From Azonexus sp. R2A61 (GTDB lineage: Bacteria > Pseudomonadota > Gammaproteobacteria > Burkholderiales > Rhodocyclaceae), in NCBI RefSeq assembly GCF_021401135.1, contig NZ_JACBFO010000005.1:1-64000 (forward strand): a stretch of DNA of 64,000 nucleotides, read 5' to 3'. The position numbers were made by a program, and so were the translations under genes. Every line of letters starts with the position of its first letter. Position 1 is the first letter of the stretch. Positions 1 through 6,831 of this stretch are shown one piece after another. The notes beneath the pieces were generated by a model that ran no database searches, was not told the DNA's origin, and saw only the letters and a program-made list of their open reading frames with translations.

Positions 1-73
1 AAACAGCAACGCGCCAATGATAGTGAGCTTCCGCTCGCGAAAGTAGGTCACCGCCAGGCTCCCCATAACACTC

Positions 74-103
74 GAGGCCCGTTACAAATACGTAACGGGC
101 CTC
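74..103. terminator. Inverted repeat, likely bidirectional terminator
   Basis: GAGGCCCGTTAC (74-85) pairs perfectly with GTAACGGGCCTC (92-103) around a 6-nt loop. There is no long T run, so terminator activity is inferred from stem strength and from its position upstream of ffs. The 73 bases before it hold no gene I can identify: a frame on the minus strand could start at base 66 and run off the window edge, and plus-strand frames are also possible. Confidence 0.55.
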
Positions 104-192
104 CGTGCGTCTACTCAAAAATACTGCCCTGATCGCTCATCCGTAACTGCCCGTTTTTGCTGTAACCAAACCCGGCCGAGGCGCTGCTGTGC

Positions 193-198
193 TAGAAT
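193..198 (+). promoter_or_regulatory. -10 box of the 4.5S RNA promoter
   Basis: TAGAAT lies 8 bases before the first paired base of the 4.5S RNA, the right distance for a sigma-70 -10 element. I see no convincing -35 hexamer 16-18 bases upstream. Confidence 0.5.
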
Positions 199-205
199 CT
201 GCGTC

Positions 206-301
206 GGCGGGTCTCCCCGCATTGCAGGATGGTGAACCTGGTCAGGTCCGGAAGGAAGCAGCCACAGCCATTAACTGCAAGTGCCGGGGGTTAGGCTCGC
301 C
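206..301 (+). ncRNA. ffs: 4.5S RNA of the signal recognition particle
   Basis: Small bacterial SRP RNA, which binds Ffh and targets membrane proteins to the translocon. GGCGGG at the 5' end pairs with CTCGCC at the 3' end, closing a single long hairpin of about 96 nt. The apical part has the conserved Ffh-binding features: GGTCAGGTCCGGAAGGAAGC, with its GGAA tetraloop, followed by the matching GCAGCCA side. The ffs-dnaX order is common in betaproteobacteria. The exact ends are set from the pairing and may be off by a few bases. Confidence 0.93.
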
Positions 302-327
302 ATTTTCATTTTTCGAGGTTTCGGCGC

Positions 328-1929
328 ATGAGTTATCAGGTGCTTGCGCGCAAATGGCGGCCGCGCAATTTCTCGACACTTGTCGGACAAGAGCACGTCG
401 TACGTGCTTTGACTCATGCGTTAACCGAGAAGCGCCTGCATCATGCTTATTTGTTCACCGGCACTCGTGGTGTTGGCAAGACGACTATTGCGCGCATCCT
501 TGCCAAGTCGTTGAACTGTGAGTCGGGAATCACCGCAACTCCCTGTGGTCAGTGTTCCGCTTGCCAAGAGATTGATGCGGGGCGCTTTGTCGATCTGCTT
601 GAGGTCGATGCGGCGACCAATACCCGTGTCGATGAGATGCGGCAGTTGCTGGAAAATGCGGTCTATGCACCGACTCGCGGGCGGTTCAAGGTCTACGTGA
701 TCGACGAAGTTCACATGCTTTCCACGTCGGCATTCAATGCAATGTTGAAAACCTTGGAAGAGCCTCCCGAGCATGTGAAGTTCATTCTTGCAACGACCGA
801 TCCGCAGAAGATTCCGGTCACGGTCTTGTCGCGCTGTCTGCAATTCAATCTGAAACAGATGCCCGCGCCAGCGATTTCCTCCCATCTCGCGGCGATTCTG
901 CAGGCAGAAGGGATTCCTTACGATATCCCGGCGCTGTCACTGATCGCCCGTTCGGCAGCCGGCAGCATGCGCGATTCGCTCTCTCTGCTCGACCAGGCAA
1001 TCGCGCATGGTGCGGGCCGGGTGGACGAGCCTCAAGTCCGCGCCATGCTGGGCAGCCTTGATCAGGATCACCTGTACGAGATACTGGAGGCATTGCAGGA
1101 AGGAAATGCCGCTGCACTGCTGGGTGTTGCTGCGGCTCTTTCGGTCAGGAGCCTGTCTTTTGGTGCCGCTCTGCAGGACTTGGCTGCCTTGCTCGTCCGT
1201 ATGCAGATCGTACAGAGTGCCCCTGCTGCGGTCGACGATGAAGATCCGGAAAAAAGCCGCCTGCTTGCACTTGCTGCGGCATTTCATCCAGAGTTCATTC
1301 AATTGGCTTACCAGATCGTCACGGTTGGGCGACAGGAACTTCCGCTAGCGCCCGATGAATACGCTGGTTTTGTGATGACGCTGCTGCGCCTTCACGCCTT
1401 CCGTCCGCAAAAGGTTGGGGAACTGGTACAACTTGCCCGGATTGGGTCGCTAAAGGCGGTTTCGGCACCTCTTGCTAGTGCTCCTCCTGTTTCTTCGGGG
1501 GAAGAGGTGGCAAAGGTCGCTGCGGTTAGTCTGCCTAAGGAAGGGCTGCGGCATGAAGATTGGAGTAGCCTGATTGATCGTTTGTCAGTCAGCGGACTGG
1601 CGCGGGAACTGGCGACCAACTGCGAACTGCTGAAGCTCGATGAGGGCGCTTGCCTGCTACGTCTGGCTCCAGGCAAAGCGCATCTGCAGATGAAACCCGC
1701 CCTGGATAAATTGCACCAGGCCCTCGGAGAGTATCTGGGACGGCAGGTTCAATTGAAAATCGAGGTCGGCGAAGTTTCCGGCGATACGCCGGCGCAGATT
1801 ACCGGCCGGCAGAAGCAGGCCATTCAGGCCGATGCCGAAGCGGCGATACTCGATGATGAATTTGTTCGCGAGGCACAGGATATTCTCGGTGCCTCAATCC
1901 TGGATTCTTCCATTAAACCCATTGCTTGA
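328..1929 (+). CDS. dnaX: DNA polymerase III subunit gamma/tau
   Basis: Clamp-loader ATPase that loads the beta clamp and dimerises the polymerase core in the replisome. The 533-residue product has Walker A GTRGVGKT at 45-52, a four-cysteine zinc module (C64, C73, C76, C79), the DEVH Walker B at 126-129 and SRC at 168-170. An Ala/Pro-rich linker follows, then a short tau-like C-terminus. The ATG at 328 is preceded by GAGG. It is shorter than E. coli DnaX (643 aa), as in many betaproteobacteria. First gene of a dnaX-ybaB-recR operon. Confidence 0.96.
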   Translation: MSYQVLARKWRPRNFSTLVGQEHVVRALTHALTEKRLHHAYLFTGTRGVGKTTIARILAKSLNCESGITATPCGQCSACQEIDAGRFVDLLEVDAATNTRVDEMRQLLENAVYAPTRGRFKVYVIDEVHMLSTSAFNAMLKTLEEPPEHVKFILATTDPQKIPVTVLSRCLQFNLKQMPAPAISSHLAAILQAEGIPYDIPALSLIARSAAGSMRDSLSLLDQAIAHGAGRVDEPQVRAMLGSLDQDHLYEILEALQEGNAAALLGVAAALSVRSLSFGAALQDLAALLVRMQIVQSAPAAVDDEDPEKSRLLALAAAFHPEFIQLAYQIVTVGRQELPLAPDEYAGFVMTLLRLHAFRPQKVGELVQLARIGSLKAVSAPLASAPPVSSGEEVAKVAAVSLPKEGLRHEDWSSLIDRLSVSGLARELATNCELLKLDEGACLLRLAPGKAHLQMKPALDKLHQALGEYLGRQVQLKIEVGEVSGDTPAQITGRQKQAIQADAEAAILDDEFVREAQDILGASILDSSIKPIA

Positions 1930-1941
1930 CGGAGATTGACG

Positions 1942-2265
1942 ATGATGAAGGGCGGTTTGGGCGGCCTGATGAAGCAGGCCCAGATGATGCAGGAAAGCAT
2001 GCGCAAGGCGCAGGAGCAGTTGGCCCTGACCGAGGTTGAAGGGCAGTCGGGCGCGGGGATGGTCAAGATTACGATGACCTGCTCGCACGAGGTCCGCCGG
2101 GTGGCAATTGATCCATCTGTGCTGGACGACAAAGAGATGCTTGAAGATCTCGTGGCAGCGGCATTCAACGACGCCGTGCGTAAGGGAGAGGCGGTTTCCC
2201 AGGAAAAAATGGCCGGGTTCACGTCTGGTTTGAACTTGCCTCCCGGATTCAAGCTGCCGTTCTGA
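1942..2265 (+). CDS. ybaB: YbaB/EbfC family nucleoid-associated protein
   Basis: Small DNA-binding protein of 107 residues that forms a dimeric tweezer-like fold and coats the nucleoid. The N-terminus [14 protein letters not shown] and the coiled helix after it are family hallmarks. The start at 1942 follows GGAG by 7 bases. An upstream in-frame TTG at 1936 sits almost on the ribosome binding site, so I rejected it; the ATG at 1945 is also possible. The gene lies 12 bases after dnaX and 7 before recR, the near-universal arrangement. Confidence 0.93.
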   Translation: MMKGGLGGLMKQAQMMQESMRKAQEQLALTEVEGQSGAGMVKITMTCSHEVRRVAIDPSVLDDKEMLEDLVAAAFNDAVRKGEAVSQEKMAGFTSGLNLPPGFKLPF

Positions 2266-2272
2266 AAGTCCT

Positions 2273-2872
2273 GTGAATCCGTCCGGCCTCGAGGCCTTGA
2301 TTCAGGCGCTGCGTTGTTTGCCCGGTATCGGGCCGAAATCCGCGCAGCGTCTGGCTTACCATCTTCTGCAGCACGACCGGAGTGGTGCGTCGCGACTGAG
2401 CGATGCCATTCAGCATGCGCTGACGGCAATCCGCCATTGTCAGCGCTGCAACACTTTTTCCGAGCTGGATGTCTGCGAACGCTGTTCTTCCGACAAGCGG
2501 GATCATTCCCTGCTCTGTGTCGTGGAGACTCCAGTCGACATGAACATGATGGAGCAGACACTTGCCTATCGGGGGCTCTACTATGTCCTGATGGGAAAGA
2601 TTTCCCCTCTGGACGGTGTTGGCGCCCGACAACTCGGCCTGGAGCGTCTGCTGGCGCGCGCAATGGACGGCGCAGTCCGGGAGGTGATCCTGGCAACCAA
2701 TTACACCAACGAAGGCGAGGCGACGGCGCACTACATCACGGCAATGCTGAAACCACACGGTATCGGAGTGACGCGTATTGCTCGCGGGGTGCCCGTCGGC
2801 GGGGAGTTGGAATACGTCGACAGTGGGACGTTGGCTCAGGCGCTGCGGGAAAGAAAACGATTCGAAGACTGA
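2273..2872 (+). CDS. recR: Recombination mediator RecR
   Basis: With RecO it loads RecA onto SSB-coated single-stranded DNA in gap repair. The 199-residue product is normal length. Visible features are the helix-hairpin-helix [13 protein letters not shown] near residue 20, a zinc finger ([16 protein letters not shown], about 57-72) and a C-terminal Toprim domain beginning at [13 protein letters not shown] start 7 bases after the ybaB stop. Last gene of the dnaX operon. Confidence 0.95.
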   Translation: MNPSGLEALIQALRCLPGIGPKSAQRLAYHLLQHDRSGASRLSDAIQHALTAIRHCQRCNTFSELDVCERCSSDKRDHSLLCVVETPVDMNMMEQTLAYRGLYYVLMGKISPLDGVGARQLGLERLLARAMDGAVREVILATNYTNEGEATAHYITAMLKPHGIGVTRIARGVPVGGELEYVDSGTLAQALRERKRFED

Positions 2873-2880
2873 CATCGGCT

Positions 2881-2909
2881 TTGAAGCGAGGTTCCCTTGA
2901 GCGTATAAT
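2881..2909 (+). promoter_or_regulatory. Sigma-70 promoter of petABC
   Basis: TTGAAG (2881-2886), a 17-base spacer, then a perfect TATAAT (2904-2909). It sits 50 bases before the petA start and after the recR stop, so it is the likely promoter of the bc1 operon. Confidence 0.75.
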
Positions 2910-2959
2910 TTAGTGTTTGTTTTTTCAACTCCCATCCAATTCCTTTAGGGGTCAGCGTT

Positions 2960-3556
2960 ATGAGCAATCAAGGAAAAGTGGACTGCGGACGGCGCCGTCT
3001 GGTTGTCGCAACCGCGGCCGTGGGCGGAGTGGGTGCGTTAGGCGCGCTCGTTCCGTTCGTCTCCAGTTTGCTTCCGTCCGAACGTGCCAAAGCAGCAGGT
3101 GCACCGGTCGAAGCCGATATCAGCAAGCTCGAAGCCGGTCAGATGATGACCGTCGAGTGGCGCGGCAAGCCGGTGTGGATCATCAATCGCACCAAGGAAA
3201 TGCTGGACACGCTGCCCAAGCTCAACGACGCCGTTGCCGACCCGAAGTCCGAGAAAAACCAGCAACCGGAATATGCGCGCAATGATACGCGCTCGATCAA
3301 ACCGGAAATCATGGTCGTGGTCGGTATCTGTACCCACCTCGGCTGCTCGCCTTCGCAGAAGTTCAAGCACGGCTCCGAAGAAGGCATGGCAGGTGACTGG
3401 CTGGGGGGCTTCCTCTGCCCCTGCCACGGTTCGACTTTCGATTTCGCCGGTCGCGTGTTCAAGGCCAAGCCGGCTCCGACCAATCTGGAAGTTCCGCCGC
3501 ACGTGTATCTGTCCGATACGCGCATCCTGATCGGCGATGACAAGAAGGGGGCATGA
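2960..3556 (+). CDS. petA: Ubiquinol-cytochrome c reductase, Rieske iron-sulfur subunit
   Basis: Carries the [2Fe-2S] cluster that takes the first electron from ubiquinol in the cytochrome bc1 complex of the inner membrane. The 198-residue protein starts with a twin-arginine-type signal anchor (GRRRLVV followed by a hydrophobic stretch, residues 12-35). The cluster motifs CTHLGC and CPCHGS sit near 128 and 155. It begins the petABC operon; its TGA lies one base before the petB ATG. Confidence 0.96.
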   Translation: MSNQGKVDCGRRRLVVATAAVGGVGALGALVPFVSSLLPSERAKAAGAPVEADISKLEAGQMMTVEWRGKPVWIINRTKEMLDTLPKLNDAVADPKSEKNQQPEYARNDTRSIKPEIMVVVGICTHLGCSPSQKFKHGSEEGMAGDWLGGFLCPCHGSTFDFAGRVFKAKPAPTNLEVPPHVYLSDTRILIGDDKKGA

Positions 3557-3557
3557 C

Positions 3558-4859
3558 ATGGCTGGTGGAAATTTCGAAAAGTACAAGTCCGATGGCTCCC
3601 TGGCCGGCAATCTGCTGGAATGGGTCGATGCCCGCTTCCCCGCCACTTCGATGTGGAAGGGGCACTTGTCCGAGTACTATGCACCGAAGAACTTCAACTT
3701 CTGGTATTTCTTCGGCTCGCTGGCCTTGCTGGTTCTGGTCATCCAGATCGTCACCGGCATCTTCCTGGTCATGCACTACAAGCCCGATGCTGCCCTGAAC
3801 GCCAATGGCGTGCCGGTGGCCTTTGCCTCGGTCGAGTACATCATGCGCGATGTGGCGGGTGGCTGGATCATCCGTTACATGCACTCGACCGGCGCTTCTG
3901 CCTTCTTCATCGTCGTCTACCTGCACATGTTCCGCGGTCTGATTTACGGTTCCTACCGCAAGCCTCGCGAACTGACCTGGCTGTTCGGCGTCGGCATCTT
4001 CCTGGTGCTGATGGGTGAAGCCTTCTTCGGTTACTTGCTGCCTTGGGGGCAGATGTCCTACTGGGGCGCTCAGGTCATCGTCAACCTGTTCGGTGCCATT
4101 CCGGTTATCGGTAACGATCTGTCGCTCATCATCCGCGGCGATTTCGTCGTCGGCGATGCCACGCTGAACCGTTTCTTCTCTTTCCACGTGATCGCCTTCC
4201 CGCTGATCCTGCTGGGCCTGGTAGCTGCACATATCCTGGCGCTGCACGAAACCGGCTCGAACAACCCGGACGGCATTGACATCAAGGAAAAGAAGGACGA
4301 ACACGGCATCCCGCTGGATGGCATTCCGTTCCATCCCTACTACACGGTCAAGGACATCGTCGGCGTTGTCGTCTTCCTGATGGCCTTCTCCGCGGTCTTG
4401 TTCTTTGCCCCGGAAGGTGGTGGCTACTTCCTGGAAACGCCGAACTTCTACCCGGCCGATCCGCTGAAGACCCCGCCGCACATTGCACCGGTCTGGTACT
4501 TCACGCCGTTCTACTCGATCCTGCGGGCCATGGTCTGGAACTTCTTCGGTCTCGATGCCAAGTTCTGGGGCGTCGTCGCCATGGGGGCTTCGGTCGTGAT
4601 CTTCGCCTTCCTGCCGTGGCTGGACCGCGCGCCAGTGCGTTCGATCCGCTACCGTGGTCCGATTACCAAGGTGATGATTACCGTCTTCGTGATCTGCTTC
4701 TTCATCCTCGGCTATCTGGGCACCCAGTCGCCTTCCTACTGGGGTGAAAAGATTTCCCAGGTTTGCACGGTCTTCTACTTTGCCTTCTTCCTGGCCATGC
4801 CCTGGTGGTCCCGCATGGACAAGTTCAAGCCGGTCCCCGACCGTGTGACGATGAAGTGA
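3558..4859 (+). CDS. petB: Cytochrome b of the bc1 complex
   Basis: Membrane subunit with two b hemes and the Qo and Qi quinone sites. The 433-residue product is full length with about eight membrane segments; heme-ligand histidines lie in helices B and D (HSTGASAFF, HLHMFRG, FSFHVIAFPL, AAHILALHE). The Qo motif reads PVWY rather than PEWY. The ATG at 3558 has an AAGAAGGGGG ribosome site inside the petA 3' end, indicating coupled translation. Confidence 0.96.
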   Translation: MAGGNFEKYKSDGSLAGNLLEWVDARFPATSMWKGHLSEYYAPKNFNFWYFFGSLALLVLVIQIVTGIFLVMHYKPDAALNANGVPVAFASVEYIMRDVAGGWIIRYMHSTGASAFFIVVYLHMFRGLIYGSYRKPRELTWLFGVGIFLVLMGEAFFGYLLPWGQMSYWGAQVIVNLFGAIPVIGNDLSLIIRGDFVVGDATLNRFFSFHVIAFPLILLGLVAAHILALHETGSNNPDGIDIKEKKDEHGIPLDGIPFHPYYTVKDIVGVVVFLMAFSAVLFFAPEGGGYFLETPNFYPADPLKTPPHIAPVWYFTPFYSILRAMVWNFFGLDAKFWGVVAMGASVVIFAFLPWLDRAPVRSIRYRGPITKVMITVFVICFFILGYLGTQSPSYWGEKISQVCTVFYFAFFLAMPWWSRMDKFKPVPDRVTMK

Positions 4860-4873
4860 GGATGGACAACATC

Positions 4874-5593
4874 ATGAAAAAAATCCTGATTGCATTGCTT
4901 TTCGCTCCGCTCGTCGCCCTGGCCAGCGGCGGCAACGTCCACCTCGACACCTGGCCGGGCTCGGTGAAGGACAAGCCGGCCCTGCAAAACGGTGCCAAAC
5001 TGTTCGTGAACTACTGCATGAACTGTCATGGTGCGTCGTATGTCCGCTACAAGAATCTGCTCGATCTCGGTCTGACCGAGCAGCAGGTCAAGGACAACCT
5101 GATGTTCACCTCCGACAAGATCGGCGACCTGATGGGTATCGCCGCCCGTGCCGACGAGCAGAAGAAGTGGTTCGGTGCTACGCCGCCGGATCTGAGCATC
5201 ATCGTTCGTGCCCGTGGCGAAGCGGGTGCGCCGGGTGCCGGTGCCGACTGGCTCTACACCTATTTGCGTTCTTTCTACCGCGATGACAAGCGTCCGACCG
5301 GCTGGAACAACGTGGTGTTCGAAAATGTCGGCATGCCGCACATCCTGTGGGAACTTCAGGGCACGCAAGTACTCAATCACGAGACGCACAAGCTGGAGCT
5401 GGAAGTCCCGGGCAAGCTGTCGCCGGCCGAGTACGACAAGGCAGTTTCCGACCTGGTTGGCTTCATGGTCTGGATGGCCGAGCCGCAACAGGAGTTCCGC
5501 CGCACGCTGGGCTTCTTCGTGCTGGCCTTCCTGGCTGTCCTGTTCGTGGTCGCCTATGCCTTGAAAAAGGAATACTGGAAAGACATTCACTGA
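4874..5593 (+). CDS. petC: Cytochrome c1 of the bc1 complex
   Basis: Periplasmic heme subunit, anchored by its C-terminus, that passes electrons from the Rieske protein to soluble cytochrome c. About 239 residues: signal peptide MKKILIALLFAPLVALA, heme site CMNCH near residue 49, and a C-terminal membrane helix (GFFVLAFLAVLFVVAYAL) followed by a Lys-rich tail. I chose the ATG at 4874 because GAGGA lies 11 bases upstream and the signal peptide then starts normally; the ATG at 4862 is the alternative. Last gene of petABC. Confidence 0.94.
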   Translation: MKKILIALLFAPLVALASGGNVHLDTWPGSVKDKPALQNGAKLFVNYCMNCHGASYVRYKNLLDLGLTEQQVKDNLMFTSDKIGDLMGIAARADEQKKWFGATPPDLSIIVRARGEAGAPGAGADWLYTYLRSFYRDDKRPTGWNNVVFENVGMPHILWELQGTQVLNHETHKLELEVPGKLSPAEYDKAVSDLVGFMVWMAEPQQEFRRTLGFFVLAFLAVLFVVAYALKKEYWKDIH

Positions 5594-5675
5594 TCCCTGA
5601 GGATCGGTTGCCGGCATCGCGGGTTTGGCTTCGGCCGGCCCCCGGTGCCGAATCTCATTTTGAGGGTTGCTAAAC

Positions 5676-6272
5676 ATGATGAACCTCTACTCGGGCACGA
5701 CCTGCCCCTTCAGCCACCGTTGCCGTATCGTCCTGTACGAGAAGGGCATGGATTTTCAGGTGATCGACGTCGACCTGTTCTCCAAGGCCGACGAAATGGC
5801 TGCCGTCAATCCGCACGGCCGGGTGCCGGTGCTGGCCGAGCGCGATCTGGTGCTGTTCGAACCGAACATCATCAACGAGTATATCGACGAGCGCTTCCCG
5901 CATCCGCAGCTGATGCCGGCTGATCCGATCATGCGTGCGCGTGCCCGTCAGCTGCTGATCGGCATGGAGCGCGAAATCTTCGCGCACATGGAAATTCTGG
6001 AAAAGAATGGCAAGACCGCCGACAAGGCGCGTCAGGAAATCAAGGCGCGCCTGACCGAGATCGTGCCGATCTTCAACAAGCAGAAGTTCATGCTTGGCGA
6101 TGAGTTTTCCATGCTCGACGTGGCCATCGCGCCGCTGCTGTGGCGTCTCGACCACTATGGCATTGATCTTGGCAAGGCGGCGGCGCCGCTGATGAAGTAC
6201 GCCGAGCGCATCTTCAGCCGTCAGGGTTTCATCGACGCGTTGACCCCGTCAGAAAAGGCAATGCGCAAGTAA
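5676..6272 (+). CDS. sspA: Stringent starvation protein A, glutathione S-transferase fold
   Basis: RNA-polymerase-associated regulator with a glutathione transferase fold but usually no enzyme activity. The 198-residue protein opens with the thioredoxin-like strand MNLYSGTTCPFSHRCR and has the GST C-terminal helical domain (FMLGDEFSMLDVAIAPLLW). TGAGGGT lies about 8 bases before the ATG at 5676. It follows petC and is paired with sspB 3 bases downstream, as is usual in beta- and gammaproteobacteria. Confidence 0.93.
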   Translation: MMNLYSGTTCPFSHRCRIVLYEKGMDFQVIDVDLFSKADEMAAVNPHGRVPVLAERDLVLFEPNIINEYIDERFPHPQLMPADPIMRARARQLLIGMEREIFAHMEILEKNGKTADKARQEIKARLTEIVPIFNKQKFMLGDEFSMLDVAIAPLLWRLDHYGIDLGKAAAPLMKYAERIFSRQGFIDALTPSEKAMRK

Positions 6273-6275
6273 GCG

Positions 6276-6704
6276 ATGGAGCAACTGCCCTCGACCAAGC
6301 CGTATCTGCTGCGCGCCCTGTGGGAGTGGTGTTGCGATAACGGCTATACCCCCTACATCGCCGTCCAGGTCGATGCCCGTACGCTGGTGCCGCGGGAGTT
6401 CGTCAAGGATGGCCAGATCGTCCTCAACGTCGGTCCGGATGCCACCAACAAGTTGCAGATGGGCAACGAACTGATCGAATTCCAGGCGCGTTTCGGCGGC
6501 GTGGCCCGACAGTTGTCGGTGCCGATCACGCGCGTGTCGGCGATCTATGCCCGCGAAAACGGCGCAGGCATGGCGTTCGAGATCGAGGAAGACGAAGGCG
6601 GCGTGGGCGATGCCGAGGAAGTGCCGGCGGTCGACGACAAGGGGCCGGATGAGCCTCCGCCGCGCCCCGAAGGCGGTCGTCCGAAACTGCAGCGCATCAA
6701 ATAG
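6276..6704 (+). CDS. sspB: ClpXP adaptor protein SspB
   Basis: Binds ssrA-tagged proteins and delivers them to the ClpXP protease. The 142-residue product has the compact N-terminal substrate-binding domain (KPYLLRALWEWCCDNGYTPY onward). A long acidic, Pro-rich linker follows (about 105-135), and the tail KLQRIK corresponds to the ClpX-binding peptide. It follows sspA by 3 bases, so the two are probably co-transcribed and end at the hairpin at 6730. Confidence 0.93.
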   Translation: MEQLPSTKPYLLRALWEWCCDNGYTPYIAVQVDARTLVPREFVKDGQIVLNVGPDATNKLQMGNELIEFQARFGGVARQLSVPITRVSAIYARENGAGMAFEIEEDEGGVGDAEEVPAVDDKGPDEPPPRPEGGRPKLQRIK

Positions 6705-6729
6705 GGACGCTGCCTGCGGTCTACGCACC

Positions 6730-6766
6730 AAAAAAGGGAAATTTGCCAGGCGAATTTCCCTTTTTT
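6730..6766. terminator. Strong rho-independent terminator after sspB
   Basis: AAAAAAGGGAAATT pairs with AATTTCCCTTTTTT around a short GC-rich loop, with A and T runs on either side, so it can act in both directions. It separates sspAB from the nitrate cluster. A degenerate copy of the TGCGGTCGAC repeat (TGCGGTCTAC, 6716-6725) lies just before it. Confidence 0.9.
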
Positions 6767-6792
6767 CTTGGTAAAGCCATGATTCTCCACGT

Positions 6793-6808
6793 TGGCATAG
6801 CTGTTGCT
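6793..6808 (+). promoter_or_regulatory. Sigma-54 promoter of nasA
   Basis: TGGCATAGCTGTTGCT matches the sigma-54 consensus TGGCAYR-N4-TTGCW, with GG and GC at the invariant spacing. Transcription would begin near 6818, just before the ribosome binding site at 6820-6826. The leader is therefore very short, unlike those of nirB and nrtA. Confidence 0.82.
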
Positions 6809-6831
6809 GAATGCCGTCCGGAAGGAAAATC

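Noticed and set aside
1..66. Minus-strand gene running off the left edge from an ATG at 66
   Set aside because: Only about 22 codons are visible, with no ribosome site, and other frames are equally open.
189..521. Open frame through the 4.5S RNA into dnaX
   Set aside because: It runs across a structured RNA gene and is out of frame with dnaX.
1246..1257. Programmed frameshift in dnaX at a run of six A residues
   Set aside because: The run is not in the A AAA AAG phase, and a shifted product would stop near 1348, too short for a normal gamma subunit.
3459..4481. Long minus frame antisense to petA and petB
   Set aside because: Asp/Glu/Arg/His-rich translation without domains; the cytochrome genes on the plus strand are unambiguous.
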